From the NCBI GenBank assembly GCA_050943225.1, contig JBMNOT010000098.1:1-7494 (forward strand): DNA of 7,494 nt, given 5' to 3'. The notes beneath the pieces were generated by a model, which was not told where the DNA came from, ran no database searches, and saw only the letters and a program-made list of their open reading frames with translations. This DNA is from SZUA-584 sp050943225 (GTDB lineage Bacteria > Bacillota > Clostridia > Christensenellales > SZUA-584). Every line of letters starts with the position of its first letter. Position 1 is the first letter of the stretch. This document shows positions 1 through 5,389 of the stretch, in pieces. The position numbers were made by a program, and so were the translations under genes.

Positions 1-30
1 CCTTAATCGCGATGATTAAGGGCTTTTCCT
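1..30. terminator. Hairpin terminator at left edge
   Basis: A perfect 8-bp stem (CCTTAATC at 1-8, GATTAAGG at 14-21) with a 5-nt loop is followed on the plus strand by GCTTTTCCT. It lies just beyond the 3' end of tRNA-Gln, so it probably ends that minus-strand transcript. The minus-strand U-tract would lie outside the window and cannot be checked. It could equally end a plus-strand gene coming from the left. Confidence 0.45.
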
Positions 31-31
31 C

Positions 32-105
32 TGGCAGCGGAACTAGGATTCGAACCTAGACAATACGAGTCAGAGTCGTAGGTGCTACCGTTACACCATT
101 CCGCT
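32..105 (-). tRNA. tRNA-Gln (anticodon CUG)
   Basis: Read on the minus strand this is a complete 74-nt cloverleaf with an encoded 3' CCA. The 7-bp acceptor stem is AGCGGAA/TTCCGCT with discriminator G73, as usual for tRNA-Gln. The anticodon stem TACGA/TCGTA encloses the loop CTCTGAC, which gives anticodon CUG reading codon CAG. The T-arm has the standard loop TTCGAAT. A CUG anticodon does not read CAA, so the genome should also encode a UUG tRNA-Gln. The gene has its own promoter at 173-201 and is separate from the tRNA-Val unit to its right. Confidence 0.94.
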
Positions 106-151
106 ACGCCTTCCAGCTTACAATCATGGGTATTGAATCATCCACGATTTC

Positions 152-172
152 TGCAGGACATGTGCAGGACAT
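152..172. repeat. Short tandem repeat in tRNA-Gln leader
   Basis: The 10-mer TGCAGGACAT occurs twice, at 152-161 and 163-172, with an 11-nt period. It directly abuts the -10 element of the tRNA-Gln promoter on the downstream side, so it covers the start site and early leader of the precursor. It could be a chance duplication or a protein-binding site. Nothing here decides between them. Confidence 0.4.
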
Positions 173-201
173 ATTATAAGCGCTTCCATTATTTTTGGCA
201 A
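173..201 (-). promoter_or_regulatory. Sigma-A promoter of tRNA-Gln
   Basis: On the minus strand a -35 TTGCCA (196-201) and a perfect -10 TATAAT (173-178) are separated by exactly 17 nt. An AT-rich stretch lies upstream of the -35. Transcription should start near 166, about 60 nt before the tRNA 5' end, giving an unusually long 5' leader for RNase P to remove. Confidence 0.8.
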
Positions 202-250
202 GACCTTAATCTAAAAAATTAGGGCATGGCATACGTCTATATTCAACGGC

Positions 251-300
251 ATAAAAATAGCACCTGCGTAATTGCGCTTTTGCAAATAATCGCAGGTGCT
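251..300 (-). terminator. Rho-independent terminator of the tRNA-Val unit
   Basis: A perfect 10-bp inverted repeat (AGCACCTGCG at 259-268, CGCAGGTGCT at 291-300) encloses a loop that itself contains TTGC/GCAA. On the minus strand the stem is followed directly by ATTTTTAT (251-258), a proper U-tract. On the plus strand no U-tract follows. It therefore ends minus-strand transcription arriving from tRNA-Val, about 190 nt beyond the tRNA. Confidence 0.78.
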
Positions 301-490
301 GCCAATCTGTATAAAAGATATCCCAGGGTGCCGTCCGCCAAGTTTAAACACCTGCCTTGCCAAGCAGGTGGGTGTGCTGCCATCACTTCTGCCATCCCGT
401 CAGAGCGGGCCCGACATCCGTATCCGGACTCGCACTCCCGTCAAAAATCTGGAGGTATTAAACACTGGCGTCAATCGAACACCGCAGGAT
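301..490 (-). other. Long structured trailer of tRNA-Val; possible ncRNA
   Basis: This 190-nt stretch between tRNA-Val and its terminator has no credible ORF on either strand and no promoter of its own that I can find, so it is probably cotranscribed with the tRNA. It is rich in pairing potential. There is a hairpin with 7-bp arms (CACCTGC 349-355, GCAGGTG 364-370). There is also a long-range helix between 458-470 and 336-347: CGCCA with TGGCG and GTTTAA with TTAAAC, joined by a G-U pair and one bulged base in the minus-strand RNA. Outside that, a possible GGTG/CACC pairing continues the stem. A closing stem around 110 nt resembles the outline of 6S-like RNAs, but I recognise no conserved family motif. 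It may be only a structured spacer. Confidence 0.25.
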
Positions 491-567
491 TGGTGGGGTT
501 AATTGGGATCGAACCAACGACCTCTACGATGTCAACGTAGCGCTCTAACCAGCTGAGCTATAACCCC
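491..567 (-). tRNA. tRNA-Val (anticodon GAC)
   Basis: Read on the minus strand this is a complete 77-nt tRNA with encoded CCA. The acceptor stem is GGGGTTA/TAACCCC with discriminator A73. The D-arm carries the standard TAGCTCAGCTGGTTAGAGC. The anticodon stem CTACG/CGTAG encloses TTGACAT, giving anticodon GAC, which reads GUC and GUU. The T-loop is TTCGATC. The transcription start expected from the promoter at 585-612 lies only about 10 nt upstream of the mature 5' end. Downstream it runs into the long trailer and the terminator at 251-300. Confidence 0.96.
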
Positions 568-584
568 CCGAAGCTGCATTTCAT

Positions 585-612
585 ATTATACACGATATTC
601 TGTTCAAATCAA
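585..612 (-). promoter_or_regulatory. Sigma-A promoter of tRNA-Val
   Basis: On the minus strand there is a perfect -10 TATAAT (585-590) and a -35 TTGATT (607-612) with 16-nt spacing. The region upstream to about 650 is AT-rich and separates this promoter from the divergent thrS promoter. Transcription should begin near 578, just before the tRNA. Confidence 0.7.
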
Positions 613-664
613 TAGCAATTTTGCTTTTCAAATATATGTAAGCCGATTCCTGATGAAGGCAGCA

Positions 665-693
665 TTGACAACAGCTTTTTTTCGGCATATAAT
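665..693 (+). promoter_or_regulatory. Consensus sigma-A promoter of thrS
   Basis: A perfect -35 TTGACA (665-670) and a perfect -10 TATAAT (688-693) are separated by 17 nt with a T-run in the spacer. Such a strong promoter fits a gene whose output is set afterwards by transcription attenuation. The start site should be near 700, at the beginning of the T-box leader. Confidence 0.92.
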
Positions 694-700
694 AATCCAC

Positions 701-920
701 AATCAGCAGGACAAGTAGCGCTGGTTATACGCGCAGCAAGAGACGTGCACATCGCTGGCTGGAAGTGTGCCGTGCGCAACCAGTGGCGAAACCACCTGCG
801 GTGTCAAGTGGGGTGGCGCCCGTATCCGCCGCAAGAGCTGCCATTGATCCAATGGAAGATGGGTGGAACCGCGGTGAACAATCGTCCCATGCACAAAAGT
901 GCGTCGGGCTTTTTTATTTT
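701..920 (+). promoter_or_regulatory. T-box riboswitch, threonine-specific (specifier ACC)
   Basis: This is a full transcriptional T-box. Stem I is closed by GCAGG (706-710) with CCTGC (795-799). The specifier loop has AGTA (714-717) on its 5' side opposite GAA (788-790) followed by ACC (791-793), a threonine codon matching the downstream gene. Higher up, CTGGTT (721-726) pairs with AACCAG (778-783), then GCGCA with TGCGC and GTGCAC with GTGTGC, capped by the apical loop. Stem III is CCATTG/CAATGG (841-855). The T-box core GGGTGGAACCGCG lies at 861-873, and ATGGG (859-863) can pair with CCCAT (886-890) to form the antiterminator. The TGGA bulge should pair with a tRNA-Thr 3' end UCCA, so it predicts discriminator U73. 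Uncharged tRNA-Thr would switch thrS on. Confidence 0.96.
886..920 (+). terminator. T-box intrinsic terminator
   Basis: CCC (886-888) and GCAC (891-894) pair with GTGC (899-902) and GGG (906-908) around an AAAA loop, followed by CTTTTTTATTTT. The CCC arm is shared with the antiterminator helix, so the two structures exclude each other, which is the switch. Confidence 0.88.
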
Positions 921-940
921 AGAGTGTCGAGGGGATATAT

Positions 941-2872
941 ATGATAATCACATTGGCAAACGGAGAGAGCAGAGAATTCAAAAACGGCATGAGCGCGCTG
1001 GATATTGCGGCGGCGATATCGCACAAGCTCGCCAAAAAAGCGCTGGCTGCCCGCATCGACGGCGCAGTCAAAGACTTAAATACGGTGATCAACGCGGACT
1101 GCCGGGTGGAGATACTGACATTTGAAGATGAGGACGGCAAAAAGGCGCTGTGGCATACCGCGTCTCACATCATGGCGCAGGCCGTAAAACGGCTGTTCCC
1201 GTCGGCCAAGCTCGCCATCGGCCCGGCTATTGACACCGGGTTTTACTACGACTTCGACGTCGAAGAATCGTTCGACGCCGACGACCTCGGGCGCATCGAA
1301 GAAGAAATGCGCCGCATTGTGGACGCCAACCTGCCGCTGGAGCGCTTTGAGCTGCCGCGGGAAGAGGCGCTCGCTCTCATGAAGGATGAACCGTATAAGC
1401 AGGAGCTGATCAACGACCTGTCGGAGAACGCGCATATCTCCTTATACCGGCAGGGTGAGTTTACCGACCTCTGCGCCGGCCCGCACCTTCCCTCCACCGG
1501 CAAAGTGAAGGCGTTTAAGCTGCTTTCCGTCGCGGGGGCGTATTGGCGCGGCAACGAGAAAAATAAGATGCTCTGCCGCATATACGGCACGGCGTTTGAA
1601 AAACAGGAAGAGCTCGCCGCTTACCTCAATCAGCTCAAGGAAGCGCGCGAGCGCGACCACAACAAGCTAGGACGCGAGCTGAAATACTTCACCACCAGCG
1701 ATGTGGTGGGCCAGGGCCTGCCGCTGCTGATGCCCAAGGGCGCCAAGGTGATACAGGTGCTGACCCGGTTCGTGGAAGACGAGGAGGAAGCGCGCGGCTA
1801 TACGCTGGTGCGCACGCCGCTGATGGCCAAGAGCGACCTCTATAAGATCTCCGGCCATTGGGATCACTACAAGGACGGCATGTTCGTGCTGGGCGATGAG
1901 GAAAAAGACGATGAGGTAATGGCGCTGCGCCCAATGGACTGCCCATTCCAGTACATGATCTACAATTCCGAGCTGCACAGCTACCGCGACCTGCCCATCC
2001 GTTACAGCGAGACTGCGACGCTGTTCCGCAATGAGGCTTCCGGCGAGATGCACGGACTTATCCGCGTGCGCCAGTTCACGCTGGCCGACGCGCACATCAT
2101 CTGCCGGCCCGACCAGATTGCGGACGAGTTCAAGGGCGTGGTCAGCCTGATCCAGTACATGATGAAATGCCTGGGTATCGAGAAAGACGTCAAATACCGG
2201 TTCTCAAAATGGGATCCGAACAACACCGAGAAGTACATCAATAACCCGGAAGCCTGGGATACCACGCAGCGCCTGATGAAGGACATACTGGACGACATCG
2301 GGCTGGATTATGTAGAGGCCGACGGCGAAGCCGCGTTCTACGGCCCCAAGCTGGACTTGCAGTTCCGCAACGTGTTCGACAAGGAGGACACGCTGTTCAC
2401 CGTGCAGATCGACTTTGCCAGTGCAGAGCGGTTCAACATGACCTATGTGGACAGCGACGGCGAAAAGAAACATCCCTACATCATCCACCGATCCTCCATC
2501 GGCTGCTACGAGCGCACGCTTGCCATGCTGATCGAGAAGTACGCCGGCGCGCTGCCGCTGTGGATAGCGCCCGAGCAGGTGCGCCTGATGTCCATCACCG
2601 ACCGCAGTCTGCCCTACCTGCACGAATGGGCGCAGAAGCTGAGAGCGGCAGGCGTTCGCGTGACAGTGGACGACCGCAGCGAGAAGATCGGCTACAAAAT
2701 CCGTGAGGCGCGCTACGAGCGCATCCCCTATATGGTGATCGCAGGCGACAACGAGGTGGAGAAAGGCACTGTGTCCGTCCGCAAGCGCGGCGCGGGCGAC
2801 CTGGGCGAAATGGACGGCAGCGCGTTCATGGAGATGCTGCTCAAAGAGATCCGCGAGAAAACGATATTCTAA
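941..2872 (+). CDS. thrS: Threonyl-tRNA synthetase
   Basis: A cytoplasmic class II synthetase that charges tRNA-Thr with threonine. At 643 residues it is full length. The ATG follows GAGGGG by 6 nt. An N-terminal TGS domain (about 1-61) precedes the editing domain, whose active site is visible as HTASH (H72, H76) and CAGPH (C178, H182). The catalytic core shows motif 2 (TATLFRNEASGEMHGLIRVR, 358-377) and motif 3 (GCYERTLAMLIE, 521-532). The zinc ligands are expected to be C334 (RPMDCPFQ), H385 (ADAHII) and H516 (IIHRSS). The anticodon-binding domain fills about 540-643. The CPFQ sequence, in place of the more common CPGH, suggests the ThrRS subtype I recall from Clostridia. It is controlled by the T-box leader and ends at the terminator at 2880-2907. 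Confidence 0.98.
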   Translation: MIITLANGESREFKNGMSALDIAAAISHKLAKKALAARIDGAVKDLNTVINADCRVEILTFEDEDGKKALWHTASHIMAQAVKRLFPSAKLAIGPAIDTGFYYDFDVEESFDADDLGRIEEEMRRIVDANLPLERFELPREEALALMKDEPYKQELINDLSENAHISLYRQGEFTDLCAGPHLPSTGKVKAFKLLSVAGAYWRGNEKNKMLCRIYGTAFEKQEELAAYLNQLKEARERDHNKLGRELKYFTTSDVVGQGLPLLMPKGAKVIQVLTRFVEDEEEARGYTLVRTPLMAKSDLYKISGHWDHYKDGMFVLGDEEKDDEVMALRPMDCPFQYMIYNSELHSYRDLPIRYSETATLFRNEASGEMHGLIRVRQFTLADAHIICRPDQIADEFKGVVSLIQYMMKCLGIEKDVKYRFSKWDPNNTEKYINNPEAWDTTQRLMKDILDDIGLDYVEADGEAAFYGPKLDLQFRNVFDKEDTLFTVQIDFASAERFNMTYVDSDGEKKHPYIIHRSSIGCYERTLAMLIEKYAGALPLWIAPEQVRLMSITDRSLPYLHEWAQKLRAAGVRVTVDDRSEKIGYKIREARYERIPYMVIAGDNEVEKGTVSVRKRGAGDLGEMDGSAFMEMLLKEIREKTIF

Positions 2873-2879
2873 ATACAAA

Positions 2880-2907
2880 AAAGCCCGGGAGCAGAATCCC
2901 GGGCTTT
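2880..2907. terminator. Bidirectional terminator between convergent genes
   Basis: An 11-bp perfect stem (AAAGCCCGGGA 2880-2890, TCCCGGGCTTT 2897-2907) with a 6-nt loop lies 8 nt after the thrS stop and 23 nt beyond the stop of the convergent minus-strand gene. The U-tract is good on the minus strand (CTTTTTTGTATTT) and short on the plus strand (CTTTCG). It probably serves both genes. Confidence 0.87.
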
Positions 2908-2930
2908 CGCATTTAGTTTCGTCATACCGC

Positions 2931-3701
2931 TTAAGAAGGCGGCAGCTCACCCGCCGCCACCAGCATCAGGCGCGTATGTTCCTTATCCTCAAACCCCAGC
3001 ACATCCGACGTGCTGCCCGAAAAATACAGGCAGGTATGCCCTTGCATATCGTTGTCCGCAATGGTGTACTCCCCGTCCGGATGCCCAAACAGCGAGGCCG
3101 CGTAGGACTTATCGCCCACTTGCACCAGCACGGCGCGCTTTTCCCAGGTAAACGCGCCGCCAAAGCACTCCAGGAACGCATCGGTAGCCGCCTTGTCCAC
3201 CGTCTCCACATCCGCATGGCCCGTGCCGCCCGTGCGCTTCACGGTGAACGATTTGCCGGTGTTGAAGTCGGTGACGGTAAACGTTGAACCTACCGGAATC
3301 GCCGGGTCCACCACAGTGCTCCAGTCCGCCTTTTCGCCGAGCTGCACAGAAGTTTCCCTGTAAACCGGCCCTGATACCGGCACCATGCCGGCGCTCAGCG
3401 GTTTTCTCTTCGCGTCTAGCGAAAACAGCTTGTCATATGTCTGGACGCCAAGGTCCCCGTCCGCATCCAGCCCGTTGTTCTTCTGGAATTCCATGACTGC
3501 CTGAACCGTCTTCGTCCGGTACAAACCCGTCGGCCGGTAATTGAGATACCCCAGATCCCGCAGGCGCATCTGCACTCTGAAAACATCGATGCCGCTGCTT
3601 TCCTGATTCAGCAGATAGCCTTCCGGCGCGCCCAGCGATACCGGTATGCCGATGGAAAACACAATAGCTATTACCAGCAGAAACAGCGTTATCCTTTTCA
3701 T
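2931..3701 (-). CDS. Secreted peptidoglycan-binding protein, unknown C-terminal domain
   Basis: A 256-residue exported protein. I start it at the ATG at 3701 because GGAAAGGG lies 8 nt upstream, the protein then begins with a clean signal peptide (MKRI, hydrophobic 5-20, likely cleavage near residue 25), and the longer ATG at 3731 overlaps the -10 element. Residues about 34-94 match a PG_binding_1 domain (GIDVFRVQMRLRDLGYL, then TGLYRTKTVQAVMEFQKNNGL), which binds cell-wall peptidoglycan. Residues about 112-250 form a second domain with the signatures RTGGTGHADVE (156-166) and GHTCLYFSGS (221-230). I recall a similar unnamed domain behind PG-binding modules in Clostridia, with H-A-D and G-H-x-C as its most constant residues (here H162, D164, H222, C224). 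Their clustering suggests an active or metal site, but no function is established. The gene is 84 nt downstream of the ABC-F gene with no clear terminator between them. Confidence 0.88.
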   Translation of the reverse strand: MKRITLFLLVIAIVFSIGIPVSLGAPEGYLLNQESSGIDVFRVQMRLRDLGYLNYRPTGLYRTKTVQAVMEFQKNNGLDADGDLGVQTYDKLFSLDAKRKPLSAGMVPVSGPVYRETSVQLGEKADWSTVVDPAIPVGSTFTVTDFNTGKSFTVKRTGGTGHADVETVDKAATDAFLECFGGAFTWEKRAVLVQVGDKSYAASLFGHPDGEYTIADNDMQGHTCLYFSGSTSDVLGFEDKEHTRLMLVAAGELPPS

Positions 3702-3729
3702 GTGCAGGACCCTTTCCGACTTTTTTCTC

Positions 3730-3758
3730 ATTATACTACGCTTTCCTCCCAAAGTACA
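3730..3758 (-). promoter_or_regulatory. Possible promoter of the peptidoglycan-binding gene
   Basis: A perfect minus-strand -10 TATAAT (3730-3735) lies 28 nt before the chosen ATG. At 17-nt spacing the -35 would be TGTACT (3753-3758), matching only three of six consensus bases. The poor -35 overlaps a repeated GGCTGTAC motif, which would suit activator dependence or an alternative regulator. Readthrough from the ABC-F gene is the alternative source of transcript. Confidence 0.42.
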
Positions 3759-3782
3759 GCCTTTTGCCAGCCTGTACAGCCT
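3754..3782. repeat. GTACAG repeat pair, possible operator
   Basis: GTACAGCCT occurs at 3754-3762 and again at 3774-3782 with a 20-nt period, and the palindromic GTAC cores also make an inverted repeat GTACAG/CTGTAC (3754-3759, 3772-3777). The site sits over the -35 region of the possible promoter at 3730-3758, between the ABC-F stop and the next gene. About two helical turns between half-sites would suit a dimeric regulator, but chance cannot be excluded. Confidence 0.3.
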
Positions 3783-3785
3783 GCG

Positions 3786-5252
3786 TCAGCCGCGCCGGCT
3801 AGCCAGAAAGGAGCTGTAATCGCCTTTAAACGTCACCGCTTTGCCCGCTTCAAGGCTAATGATTCGGTCGGCTACAGCGGAAATAAACGCGCGGTCGTGC
3901 GAGGCAAACAGCACAGCACCGGGATACGCCGCCAAAACTTCGGTGAGCGCCCTGCGCGACTCGGCATCCAGAAAGTTTGTCGGCTCATCCAGCAGCAGCA
4001 GATTAAAATCGCTGAGTATCACGCAGGCCAGGGCCAGCTTTAGCCGCTCGCCGCCGCTCAAAACGCTGGCAGGGTGGTGCAGCGTATCCCGCCGGAATAG
4101 CAACCGTGCGAGTATTGTTCTCACAAACGTCTCGTCATAAACCGACTGCGCCAGCGCGTTTTGGAGTATGGACGCGTTGTCATCCAGCCCGCTCGCATCC
4201 TGCCGGTAATAGCCGATTTTCAGCTCCGCACACCGCTGTATCCCCGCCTCACCGTGGGCAATCATGTTAAGCAGCGTCGTCTTGCCCGCGCCGTTCGGGC
4301 CCAGCAGCGCCGTCTTCTTGCCGTTGGGTATCACAAACCGGCAGCCATTCAGCACCACGCGATCTCCGTAGCTCTTGGTCAGCCCGTCCGCACTGACCAG
4401 CACCGGGCTGTGCAATATGCCGGCGGCGTGTATGTCGAACGCAATGGGCTTGTGACGCCACGGCTTTTCCACCTTCTCCAGCTGTTCCAGTCGGCTCCGT
4501 GCCGCTTTGGCCGCGCGGTCCAGCTTCGCTTTCTGCCGCTGGCCGCCCATTTTATGCAATCGCGCTTCCGAGCTGCCCATGCGCCGGGGCGCTTTTTTGA
4601 CTCTTGCGGACTGACGGGCTTTTTCCGCAGCCACATGCGCCAGCCGTTCGCGCTCGGAGACGTATGCGTCGTACCGTGCCTGACGGGCGGCCTTCTCGCG
4701 TTCCCGCTGCTCAAGATAGTCGTGATAGCCGCAGGCGTACAGCGTGAACACGCCGTCCTCCAAAGCGAGCACTTTGTTGCAGACATTTGCCAGCAGCTGC
4801 TGGTCGTGCGAGATCAACAGCAACGCGCCCCGAAACGCCCTCAGCATGCGCTCCAGCTGTTCAATGCCGCTGATATCAAGGTTGGTCGTCGGCTCGTCGG
4901 CCAGCAGCAGGTCGGGCTGCTGCGCAAACGCCGAGGCGATGAGCGTTTTGGTACGCTCTCCCCCGCTGTGCGTTCCCTCCAGCGCGAAACCCAGCCGCGC
5001 CGCGGTTTTCGCATCCCTTTCCGCATCCTGCGGCTCTCCCAGCTGCCCGATCACCGCCGGATGCCCGCGCACCGTTATTTTCCCCGCGTCCGGCTGCTCC
5101 TCTCCTGTAATCAACCTAAGCAGCGTCGTTTTCCCGGTTCCGTTAGCCCCTACTACCGCAATTTTGTCGCCCGGGTACACCGCCAGCCTTTCCAGCGAAA
5201 ACAGTTTCCTTGCCCCAAAGCTCTTTTCCAGTCTGTTTATTTCCAATAACAA
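3786..5252 (-). CDS. ABC-F ATPase, likely ribosome-protection type
   Basis: A soluble 488-residue protein with two ATPase domains and no membrane segment, as in ABC-F factors that act at the ribosomal E site. ABC1 has Walker A GANGTGKTT (35-43), signature SGGERTK (96-102), Walker B LLLADEP (115-121) and SHD (148-150). ABC2 has Walker A GPNGAGKTT (318-326), signature SGGERLK (399-405), Walker B LLLLDEP (418-424) and SHD (451-453). The basic linker between them (about 180-283) contains RMGSSEARLHKMGGQ, typical of the Vga/Lsa/VmlR-like group that displaces lincosamides, streptogramins A and pleuromutilins. Only about 50 residues separate Walker A and signature in ABC1, so the EttA-type arm is absent. 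The start is TTG, 9 nt after AAAGGAG; no in-frame ATG is available nearby. A promoter and attenuator-like leader precede it. The antibiotic spectrum cannot be read from sequence, and a housekeeping role remains possible. Confidence 0.94.
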   Translation of the reverse strand: MLLEINRLEKSFGARKLFSLERLAVYPGDKIAVVGANGTGKTTLLRLITGEEQPDAGKITVRGHPAVIGQLGEPQDAERDAKTAARLGFALEGTHSGGERTKTLIASAFAQQPDLLLADEPTTNLDISGIEQLERMLRAFRGALLLISHDQQLLANVCNKVLALEDGVFTLYACGYHDYLEQREREKAARQARYDAYVSERERLAHVAAEKARQSARVKKAPRRMGSSEARLHKMGGQRQKAKLDRAAKAARSRLEQLEKVEKPWRHKPIAFDIHAAGILHSPVLVSADGLTKSYGDRVVLNGCRFVIPNGKKTALLGPNGAGKTTLLNMIAHGEAGIQRCAELKIGYYRQDASGLDDNASILQNALAQSVYDETFVRTILARLLFRRDTLHHPASVLSGGERLKLALACVILSDFNLLLLDEPTNFLDAESRRALTEVLAAYPGAVLFASHDRAFISAVADRIISLEAGKAVTFKGDYSSFLASRRG

Positions 5253-5280
5253 AAAAATCCACTCCTTTCACAGAGAGGAT
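5251..5280 (-). terminator. RBS-sequestering hairpin with U-run before ABC-F gene
   Basis: In the minus-strand RNA, ATCC and CTC (from 5280 down to 5273) pair with GAG and GGAT (5264 to 5257) around one T-T mismatch and an 8-nt loop. Six T residues follow directly (5256-5251) and run into the TTG start codon. The GGAG of the Shine-Dalgarno is inside the stem. The hairpin would therefore both end transcription and hide the ribosome binding site. With only 7 base pairs it is a weak terminator, and translational blocking alone is possible. Confidence 0.5.
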
Positions 5281-5389
5281 TACGGCATGCGCGCATACCT
5301 TGGCAGCTTTAATACTATATTTTTCCATAAATGCATACAGTAATCCCTCAAATCCGGCTATACGTCCTTCAATTGTTGGATTACTGTAT
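5275..5389 (-). promoter_or_regulatory. Three-segment attenuator leader of the ABC-F gene
   Basis: Three segments in the minus-strand leader compete for pairing. Segment A (5389-5378, ATACAGTAATCC) is perfectly complementary over 12 bp to segment B (5346-5335, GGATTACTGTAT). Segment B, extended to 5349-5333, also pairs with segment C (5290-5275, GCATGCCGTAATCCTC) over 15 pairs with one mismatch and one bulge. Segment C is in turn the 5' arm of the RBS-burying hairpin at 5251-5280. A:B thus permits the blocking hairpin and B:C prevents it, the logic of a ribosome-controlled attenuator. A tiny ORF (MKIQ, 5395-5381) ends inside A, and an 18-codon ORF starts inside B and ends inside C. Inducible ABC-F resistance genes are known to use such leaders; the mechanism here is inferred. 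Confidence 0.6.
5280..5336 (-). CDS. Candidate 18-residue leader peptide upstream of ABC-F
   Basis: An ATG at 5336 is preceded by GAGGG with an 8-nt gap and opens a frame encoding MHLWKNIVLKLPRYARMP, ending in TAA at 5282-5280. Its Shine-Dalgarno and start codon lie in segment B of the attenuator, and its last codons and stop lie in segment C. A ribosome stalled near the end of this frame would cover segment C, stop the RBS-burying hairpin from forming and open the ABC-F gene. The peptide is basic and matches no stalling peptide that I recognise. Its support is position and ribosome binding site only, and a chance ORF of this length is common. Confidence 0.4.
   Translation of the reverse strand: MHLWKNIVLKLPRYARMP

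Noticed and set aside
470..490. Possible tRNA remnant (GTGTTCGATTGACGCC on the minus strand)
   Set aside because: The TTCGATT looks like a T-loop, but the closing base after it is G instead of the C that must pair with G53, and no anticodon or acceptor arm accompanies it.
226..540. 104-residue plus-strand ORF across the tRNA intergenic region
   Set aside because: Its C-terminus (GIEPTTSTMST) is the antisense translation of tRNA-Val, a well-known artefact. There is no ribosome binding site, and it runs through a minus-strand terminator.
745..1125. 126-residue plus-strand ORF over the leader and start of thrS
   Set aside because: It overlaps the T-box structure and thrS in another frame and has no ribosome binding site.
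2204..2950. 248-residue minus-strand ORF opposite thrS
   Set aside because: It is antisense to the conserved catalytic and anticodon-binding region of thrS and resembles no family.
3702..3752. Longer start for the peptidoglycan-binding protein
   Set aside because: It would put charged residues before the signal peptide, and the ATG at 3731 overlaps a TATAAT -10 element.
4161..5249. 362-residue plus-strand ORF opposite the ABC-F gene
   Set aside because: The opposite strand encodes all ABC-F motifs in order. The antisense frame is open because of base composition and shows no domain.
5143..5328. 61-residue minus-strand ORF (starting MEKYSIKAAK) overlapping the ABC-F start
   Set aside because: It has no Shine-Dalgarno at proper spacing (GAGGG is 16 nt away), and its second half is an out-of-frame reading of the ABC-F N-terminus. 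The 18-codon frame starting 8 nt earlier is better placed.
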